Positions 6,541-10,258 of a stretch of DNA of 10,258 bases are shown piece by piece; the stretch's first letter is position 1; every line of letters starts with the position of its first letter. The position numbers were made by a program, and so were the translations under genes. The notes beneath the pieces are model-generated. The model did no database searches and was not told where the DNA came from. It worked only from the letters and a program-made list of their open reading frames with translations. This stretch comes from Haloarculaceae archaeon (GTDB lineage Archaea > Halobacteriota > Halobacteria > Halobacteriales > Haloarculaceae): NCBI GenBank assembly GCA_028274885.1, contig JAQCMX010000218.1, positions 1-10,258 on the forward strand, written 5' to 3'.

Positions 6541-7470
6541 ATGAGATCCTTTGATACTGATAGACGGAATCTCCTGAAAGCGGGCGGTGCAGCGCTCATG
6601 GCCGGACTGGCCGGCTGCATCGGACCGTTTGAAGACGGGCGTGGCATGCCGGGAACCACCAGTTATGAGGGAATCGAACAGGATAGTGGGTTCGACCTCG
6701 AGGGGTACCTAAGTGATGCTCCCAACTACGGCGGCGAAATTGCCGACAGTACCGGCGAGGATTCGATCACGATCCAGTGTGGCGGCGCAGAGGAGATCGG
6801 CGCCGAGGGAACCTTTGTGTTCGAACCGCCTGCAGTCGAAGTCGATCCCGGGACCGACATCACCTGGGAATGGGTCGGATCCGCGACACACTCGGTCACT
6901 CACCAGGACGAAACCTTCAACAGCGGCCTGCAAAGCGGTGACGGGTACACATTTACCGTCGAGGGCGTTCCCGAAGGTGTCCATCCCTACTTCTGTCAAC
7001 CCCACCAGAGTCTCGGACAGATCGGCGTGATCGTCGCCGGGCAGATGGACTCTGGCCCGTCACGATCCGAGTACCTCAGCGACGTACCAAACTGGGACGG
7101 TGAGACTGTCCAGGACCGTACCGACCAGGGCGAGGTGACCGTCATGGCAGGCGATGCCGAAGCAATCGGTGCCGAAGGAACCTTTGTGTTCGACCCCCCA
7201 GTTATCCAGGTCGAAACGGGGACGACTGTCACCTGGGAGTGGGTCGGGTCCGCGACACACTCTGTGACCGCAGTGAACGAGAGTTTCGGCAGCGGCCTCA
7301 TGAGCGGAGAGGGGGAGACCTTCGAGCAAACCTTCGATAGCGCTGGCGAGAATCTGTACTTCTGTCGCCCCCACGAGAGCCTCGGGCAGAAAGGCTCGGT
7401 TATCGTGGTCGACCCGGATTCCGGGGGCGGAGACGGTGGAGACAGCGGGGACAACTCAACCGGGGCGTGA
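6541..7470 (+). CDS. Tat-exported lipoprotein with two halocyanin-like blue copper domains
   Basis: A 309-residue protein predicted to be exported folded through the Tat path (RRNLLK at 8-13) and lipid-anchored at Cys26 of the lipobox LAGC. Two cupredoxin domains follow in tandem (about 56-166 and 178-290), joined by a short Ser/Gly linker; the tail is Gly/Asp-rich. Each has the first copper His in SATHSVT (His117, His240) and the Cys-x2-His loop YFC-x-PH (Cys152/His155 and Cys275/His278). Five residues after the second His, where halocyanins and plastocyanins have the axial Met, both domains have Gln (Gln160, Gln283; LGQ). The likely role is electron transfer on the outer membrane face, with no partner encoded nearby. 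The domains come from an internal duplication with close DNA similarity. No clear TATA box or Shine-Dalgarno was found, although ACTTACTT lies about 28 nt before the ATG. Confidence 0.93.
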   Translation: MRSFDTDRRNLLKAGGAALMAGLAGCIGPFEDGRGMPGTTSYEGIEQDSGFDLEGYLSDAPNYGGEIADSTGEDSITIQCGGAEEIGAEGTFVFEPPAVEVDPGTDITWEWVGSATHSVTHQDETFNSGLQSGDGYTFTVEGVPEGVHPYFCQPHQSLGQIGVIVAGQMDSGPSRSEYLSDVPNWDGETVQDRTDQGEVTVMAGDAEAIGAEGTFVFDPPVIQVETGTTVTWEWVGSATHSVTAVNESFGSGLMSGEGETFEQTFDSAGENLYFCRPHESLGQKGSVIVVDPDSGGGDGGDSGDNSTGA

Positions 7471-7502
7471 CATCCTCCGCGCCGCGAACGGAGAGGGATC
7501 GA

Positions 7503-7520
7503 GAAGGTTTTGAACCCTTC
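7503..7520. terminator. Weak hairpin between convergent genes
   Basis: GAAGG (7503-7507) pairs with CCTTC (7516-7520) around an 8-nt loop, in the 71-nt gap between the copper protein and the converging VOC gene. CTTTC follows on the plus strand. It could aid termination, but the stem is short and the T-run poor. Confidence 0.25.
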
Positions 7521-7541
7521 CTTTCAGTCTGTGTCCGGGGT

Positions 7542-7976
7542 TTACTCGGGCCGTTCGAGGAGTTCAACTAGGTTGCCGTCGGGATCGCGGAGATAGAGCG
7601 CCCCCGCACCGCCAAGTGACGGCGGTTCGAGCGGGGGGCTGAGCGTTTCGACGTCGTCGGGGAGGCCTTCGTAGGCCTCGTCGATATCGTCAACTTCGAG
7701 AGCGAAGTGTGCGAGGCCGACGTCGTTGTTCGCGAGTTTCTCGTTGCCGTTTTCCCCTGGCGGATGGTGAAACTGCAGAAGCTCGAGGACGAACCCGTCG
7801 AGGACGAGATTCTGGACGCTCATGTCGGCACCGTCGACGCCGACGATGTCCGAAACCTCGTCGTCATCGAGTCGAAGGCCGTCTGACTCCTGAAATCCGA
7901 GGACATCGGTGTAGAAGGCTGTCGCCTCGTCTATATTAGACACGATTACGCCGTGGTGATGGAACTCTCCGACCAT
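7542..7976 (-). CDS. VOC (glyoxalase/bleomycin-resistance/epimerase fold) protein
   Basis: A 144-residue single-chain VOC protein with two beta-alpha-beta-beta-beta modules, HHGVIVSNIDEATAFYTDVLGF (7-28) and GLAHFALEVDDIDEAY (87-102), ending with LRDPDGNLVELLE. Candidate metal ligands fall at the four standard positions: His7, Glu65 (LELLQF), His90 and Glu138 (NLVELLE). That pattern occurs in metal-dependent members such as glyoxalase I and methylmalonyl-CoA epimerase. Which reaction it catalyses cannot be read from the sequence, and no methylmalonyl-CoA mutase or glyoxalase partner is nearby. The ATG at 7976 opens the first strand and lies 26 nt behind a TATA box, so the message is probably leaderless. 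It is convergent with the copper protein and 229 nt from the SDR gene upstream, hence a separate transcription unit. Confidence 0.85.
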   Translation of the reverse strand: MVGEFHHHGVIVSNIDEATAFYTDVLGFQESDGLRLDDDEVSDIVGVDGADMSVQNLVLDGFVLELLQFHHPPGENGNEKLANNDVGLAHFALEVDDIDEAYEGLPDDVETLSPPLEPPSLGGAGALYLRDPDGNLVELLERPE

Positions 7977-7996
7977 ACGCGACCGTCAAAGTCGGG

Positions 7997-8006
7997 CATA
8001 ATAAAT
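7997..8006 (-). promoter_or_regulatory. TATA box of the VOC gene
   Basis: On the minus strand TTTATTATG is centred about 26 nt before the ATG at 7976. This spacing places the RNA start at the start codon, indicating leaderless transcription. Confidence 0.55.
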
Positions 8007-8205
8007 GGTTATGATCCACGCGGTGGGTGCCACATGGAGCCGGCGATCAGTAGAAGATGCTAGTAACCGCAACAGGACATATGACGTACTCTTTGTGTAA
8101 TATATCCGAAAACACGGCAACAAATTAGAAGCCTATGACGCCGTGATAATAGCATTGCCGTCGAATCTGTCGCAAACCCTGATATCGTGCCCACACCAAC
8201 CCGTA

Positions 8206-8967
8206 TCAGGTCGACAGGTACCCACCTTCAACCGGATATGCGTTTCCAGTGATGAATGATGCCTCCTCCGACGAGAGCCAGACGACCGCGTTTGCGATCT
8301 CCTCGGGCTTGCCCTTTCGACTGATTGGTTGTCTCTGAACAAACACGTTGACACCCTCCGGTGCCTCTTCTTCGGCCCGGTCTATCATCGAGGTATCGAT
8401 GACACCCGGCAAGACGGCGTTGACCCGGATGTCGGCGTCTGCGTACTCCCGCGCTGCGACGCGGGTTATCCCGATGACGCCATGTTTACTGGCGACGTAC
8501 GGGCTGTTCCCGGCCGCTCTCTGTCCGGCGAACGAGGACGTGTTGACGATAGCGCCACCATCACCCTCGCTCATCACCTGAAGCTCCCGTTTCATACACT
8601 CCCAGATGCCGGTGAGATTAACATCAATGACCCGATCCCAGTCGGCCCGATCGGTTTGGCCGGTCGGGGACAGCCAGTCACCTTCGATTCCTGCATTGTT
8701 GAACGCGAGTTCGAGACCACCGTACGTATCGACAGCCGTATCGACCATCTCGGCAACATCATCGGGTTCGGAGACATCGGTTTCGACGAACGTTGCCTCC
8801 CCTCCATCAGACGCGATAGTGTCAACTGTCTGTCTGCCGCCATCCTCGTCGACATCCGCGACGACGACGCTGGCACCTTCCGCAGCGAAGCGCTGTGCCG
8901 TTTGACGGCCGATTCCAGAGCCTGCGCCCGTAACGACGGCAGTCTTACCGGTCATATTTAATGACAT
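8206..8967 (-). CDS. Short-chain dehydrogenase/reductase (classical SDR)
   Basis: A 253-residue cytoplasmic NAD(P)-dependent oxidoreductase of the classical SDR family, usual length. It has the cofactor motif TGAGSGIG (13-20) and Asp38 at the end of the second strand, which favours NAD(H) over NADP(H). Further motifs are NNAG (90-93), Asn117, the active-site serine in NTSSFAG (Ser144/Ser145), Tyr157 and Lys161 in YVASK, and PGVIDT. The end NAYPVEGGY is typical of the FabG / glucose-dehydrogenase-like group. The substrate is unknown; annotations such as 3-oxoacyl-ACP reductase would be guesses. I start at the ATG at 8967 because a TATA box lies about 27 nt upstream; a second in-frame Met is residue 5. 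It is transcribed alone, with inverted repeats overlapping its start region suggesting control by a DNA-binding regulator. Confidence 0.92.
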   Translation of the reverse strand: MSLNMTGKTAVVTGAGSGIGRQTAQRFAAEGASVVVADVDEDGGRQTVDTIASDGGEATFVETDVSEPDDVAEMVDTAVDTYGGLELAFNNAGIEGDWLSPTGQTDRADWDRVIDVNLTGIWECMKRELQVMSEGDGGAIVNTSSFAGQRAAGNSPYVASKHGVIGITRVAAREYADADIRVNAVLPGVIDTSMIDRAEEEAPEGVNVFVQRQPISRKGKPEEIANAVVWLSSEEASFITGNAYPVEGGYLST

Positions 8968-8988
8968 GGTATACTACCATTACGTAGT
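8951..8988. promoter_or_regulatory. Nested inverted repeats at the SDR start
   Basis: Three short inverted repeats overlap between TATA box and coding start: GTCAT/ATGAC (8951-8965), ATGGTA-TAC-TACCAT (8966-8980, perfect 6-bp arms, covering the start codon) and ACTAC/GTAGT (8973-8988) with TACGTA inside. The position suits an operator that would block RNA polymerase or TFB/TBP. Function is inferred from position and symmetry only. Confidence 0.4.
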
Positions 8989-8990
8989 GA

Positions 8991-8999
8991 CAATATAAG
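8991..8999 (-). promoter_or_regulatory. TATA box of the SDR gene
   Basis: On the minus strand CTTATATTG is centred about 27 nt before the ATG at 8967, the distance expected for a leaderless archaeal transcript. Confidence 0.6.
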
Positions 9000-9282
9000 A
9001 TTTTCCCCTTGCTCTGATACTGTTGGACGTGACTATTCTAAATGAATGCTCCCCAGACTACTGTCTTTATCAGTCTCAGACGCTGGACGCTTTCCGAGTG
9101 TTACCCGACTCTGAACCGTATCTGAATACCCCGACAGAGAAGATCGGCAACGACGACCGTGCTGAGGTTGGGATGGATTCCACCGCACCGGTCATATCCT
9201 CAACAACTGCCACACCCGGTTACCGACAGGGGAATCCCATCTCAAAAAAGTTCGGTGAGACGTTCCCGCGATGCGATCGGTG
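9000..9282. other. Gene-free stretch between HTH and SDR genes
   Basis: Together with the SDR promoter this makes about 315 bases without an accepted gene. It lies between the end of the HTH gene and the start of the SDR gene, both read on the minus strand. The only clear element is the T-run at 9249-9244. A plus-strand frame from a TTG at 9023 to 9286 (87 codons) has two CxxC-like cysteine pairs but no start signal or promoter and overlaps the HTH gene end, so it was not annotated. Confidence 0.5.
9244..9249 (-). terminator. T6 run behind the HTH gene
   Basis: On the minus strand TTTTTT occurs about 34 nt after the stop codon of the HTH gene. Oligo-T runs are the main intrinsic termination signal in archaea, so this probably ends the membrane-protein/HTH operon. 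Confidence 0.5.
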
Positions 9283-9510
9283 CTAATTGCCGACCTCGGC
9301 GGCGGTCGTCTTGAGGTCGACGGTAGGCTGAAAGAGGTTTTCGACCCGACACTCAAAAAACGCCGCGAGTTTGAACACGAGTTCGACCGATGGGTCGTAT
9401 CGGTTGCCCTCGACGGCATTGATGGTCTGCCGGGTCACCCCGATGTGTTCCGCGAGTTCCCGTTGACTGAGTCCGAACTCCTCGCGGTACTCCTTCAGTG
9501 CGTTTTCCAT
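9283..9510 (-). CDS. Small XRE/Cro-C1-type HTH regulator
   Basis: A 75-residue DNA-binding protein, nearly all one helix-turn-helix domain. SQRELAEHIGVTRQTINAVE (15-34) is the HTH, followed by the helix region YDPSVELVFKLAAFF and CRVENLF, the standard layout of short YozG-like XRE regulators. A short tail (about 62-75) follows. The ATG at 9510 is preceded by GGAGG (9526-9522) inside the end of the upstream gene, about 11 nt away. Only 5 nt separate it from that gene's stop, so it is co-transcribed and likely translated with the membrane proteins. Such small HTH proteins often sit next to small multi-helix membrane proteins, including DUF2178. It probably regulates its own operon, but no operator could be assigned because the operon promoter is outside the window. 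Confidence 0.9.
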   Translation of the reverse strand: MENALKEYREEFGLSQRELAEHIGVTRQTINAVEGNRYDPSVELVFKLAAFFECRVENLFQPTVDLKTTAAEVGN

Positions 9511-9515
9511 ACGGG

Positions 9516-9911
9516 TTACCGCCTCCGGGAGAGCACGAGATTGAATCCGCCGTAGGTCACATACAGGACTGCCACGAACAGCGCGATGGCGGTGCTCCAG
9601 GGTTCCCAGTCGAACAGATCAAGCCCCCACGCGACCGTCAGGGCCGGAAACACAACCGCCGATGTCAGTCCGAGCAGCGTGAGTGTCCACCGGGCAGCCT
9701 CCTGGGAGATGCGCTCGTCGCGCTCGTCGAACACCGGTCCCTGCACCCGGGACTGGACGAGAACCACCCCAACTATGGCGACGACGTACACCCCCACGCC
9801 GATCAGCGGCCGTTCGAGTATCGTAAAGGCGGCCAGTGCAACGGCGCCGACGAGTATCAGCCCGCCGATTGCGCGCCGAACCCGCGAGGGCCGCTCTAGG
9901 AGATGGCTCAT
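9516..9911 (-). CDS. Four-helix membrane protein, DUF2178-like
   Basis: A 131-residue integral membrane protein of unknown function. Four hydrophobic helices are visible at about 14-31, 35-53, 75-96 and 106-126. The loop between helices 2 and 3 has the charged motif FDERDERIS (61-69), which I associate with DUF2178-type proteins, and the C-terminus is Arg-rich. I start at the ATG at 9911, which overlaps the upstream gene's TGA as ATGA and has GGAG a few bases before it; an in-frame start at 9938 would add nine residues and overlap the upstream gene by 31 nt. The protein is a clear paralogue of the upstream gene product in layout and spacing. With the HTH gene 5 nt downstream it forms an operon. 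Role unknown; a sensor or modulator of the HTH protein is only a guess. Confidence 0.85.
   Translation of the reverse strand: MSHLLERPSRVRRAIGGLILVGAVALAAFTILERPLIGVGVYVVAIVGVVLVQSRVQGPVFDERDERISQEAARWTLTLLGLTSAVVFPALTVAWGLDLFDWEPWSTAIALFVAVLYVTYGGFNLVLSRRR
9522..9526 (-). promoter_or_regulatory. Shine-Dalgarno of the HTH gene
   Basis: GGAGG on the minus strand lies inside the last codons of the membrane-protein gene, about 11 nt before the HTH ATG. It supports the 9510 start and translation as an internal cistron. Confidence 0.5.
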
Positions 9912-10258
9912 TGCTCCGATCCCCGGGTCAGTCGCCACAGCGAAACGGCGCCGAAGACGACAAAGACGCCGGCCACAGTCATCGCGATTCCGGCTGTGAA
10001 CTCACTCCAGGTGTAATACCCCAGTCCATCGGCCGCCACCAGCCCGGGAAAGAACACGGCCGAGACCAGTCCGAGTCCCGCCAGCGTTGCATCTGCCGGC
10101 GACGACTTCCGGATATCCCCCCTGATAGGAGTTTCAGGATCGGCTGTGTACCAGAGCATCATCGACGTCGTCGCGGCCACGGCGTACACTGCGACACCGA
10201 GCAGGGGTCGGGTCGCTGCGAAGATTCCCAGTGTGACAGCCCCGACGCCAAAGAGCAA
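9908..10258 (-). CDS. Four-helix membrane protein, DUF2178-like paralogue (N-terminus cut off)
   Basis: The last 116 codons of a membrane protein whose start lies beyond the right edge; the codon at 10258 is TTG inside the first helix and not a credible start. Aligned by eye with the downstream protein, it matches over all four helices, for example AATRPLLGVAVYAVA versus ERPLIGVGVYVVA, and LGLVSAVFFPGLVAADGL versus LGLTSAVVFPALTVAWGL. About 15-20 N-terminal residues should be missing. The charged loop motif DERDER of its neighbour is not conserved here and is replaced by a GDIRKSSPADAT-type sequence. The TGA at 9910-9908 overlaps the next gene's ATG. This is the first visible gene of the operon; its promoter is outside the window. 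Function unknown. Confidence 0.8.
   Translation of the reverse strand: MLFGVGAVTLGIFAATRPLLGVAVYAVAATTSMMLWYTADPETPIRGDIRKSSPADATLAGLGLVSAVFFPGLVAADGLGYYTWSEFTAGIAMTVAGVFVVFGAVSLWRLTRGSEQ

Noticed and set aside
8329..8961. Plus-strand 210-codon frame antisense to the SDR gene
   Set aside because: Shadow of the SDR gene, which has complete catalytic and cofactor motifs.
9023..9286. Plus-strand 87-codon frame with CxxC-like pairs
   Set aside because: TTG start, no promoter or ribosome-binding site, ends inside the HTH gene; composition is ambiguous, so a small Cys protein cannot be absolutely excluded.
1..10258. CRISPR array, prophage, toxin-antitoxin or other defence system
   Set aside because: No regularly spaced repeats, integrase, phage structural genes, or nuclease/toxin motifs were seen in any frame.

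Overview
The window is almost certainly from a haloarchaeon (class Halobacteria). The genome is GC-rich, the proteins are acidic, and several genes have TATA boxes about 26-28 nt before the start codon with little or no leader. The contents fit too: a twin-arginine (Tat) halocyanin-type lipoprotein, an archaeal TrmY tRNA methyltransferase, an intron-less tRNA-Pro without encoded CCA, and a haloarchaeal-style transducer with two HAMP regions. The genus cannot be named from sequence alone.

Layout. At the left edge (2-232, +) is the 3' end of an unidentified gene. A short regulatory region then leads to a lone methyl-accepting transducer (535-2601, +) whose extracytoplasmic sensor resembles the PilJ / nitrate-sensing type. 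Positions 2602-2903 hold no gene but contain an orphan TATA-like element and small hairpins. A minus-strand block follows, in transcription order: UDP-glucose 6-dehydrogenase (5081-3786), trmY (3642-3049) and tRNA-Pro(CGG) (2976-2904). Divergent from it is aroC, chorismate synthase (5230-6453, +, apparently leaderless), then a two-domain blue-copper lipoprotein (6541-7470, +). Converging on the latter is a small VOC/glyoxalase-fold protein (7976-7542, -), followed by an SDR oxidoreductase (8967-8206, -) with an inverted-repeat-rich promoter. The right end is a tight minus-strand operon of two paralogous four-helix DUF2178-like membrane proteins (the first cut by the window edge) and a small XRE-type HTH regulator.

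Most genes are independent housekeeping or sensory units, not one pathway. Two local units make functional sense. trmY acts on position 54 of tRNAs and lies next to a tRNA gene carrying U54. The DUF2178-DUF2178-HTH operon is coupled by an ATGA overlap and a 5-nt gap. I see no complete, clearly new multi-gene system. The features most worth following up are the tandem cupredoxin in which both copper sites appear to carry Gln where halocyanins have the axial Met, the PilJ-like archaeal transducer with its unusual upstream region, and the membrane/HTH operon.
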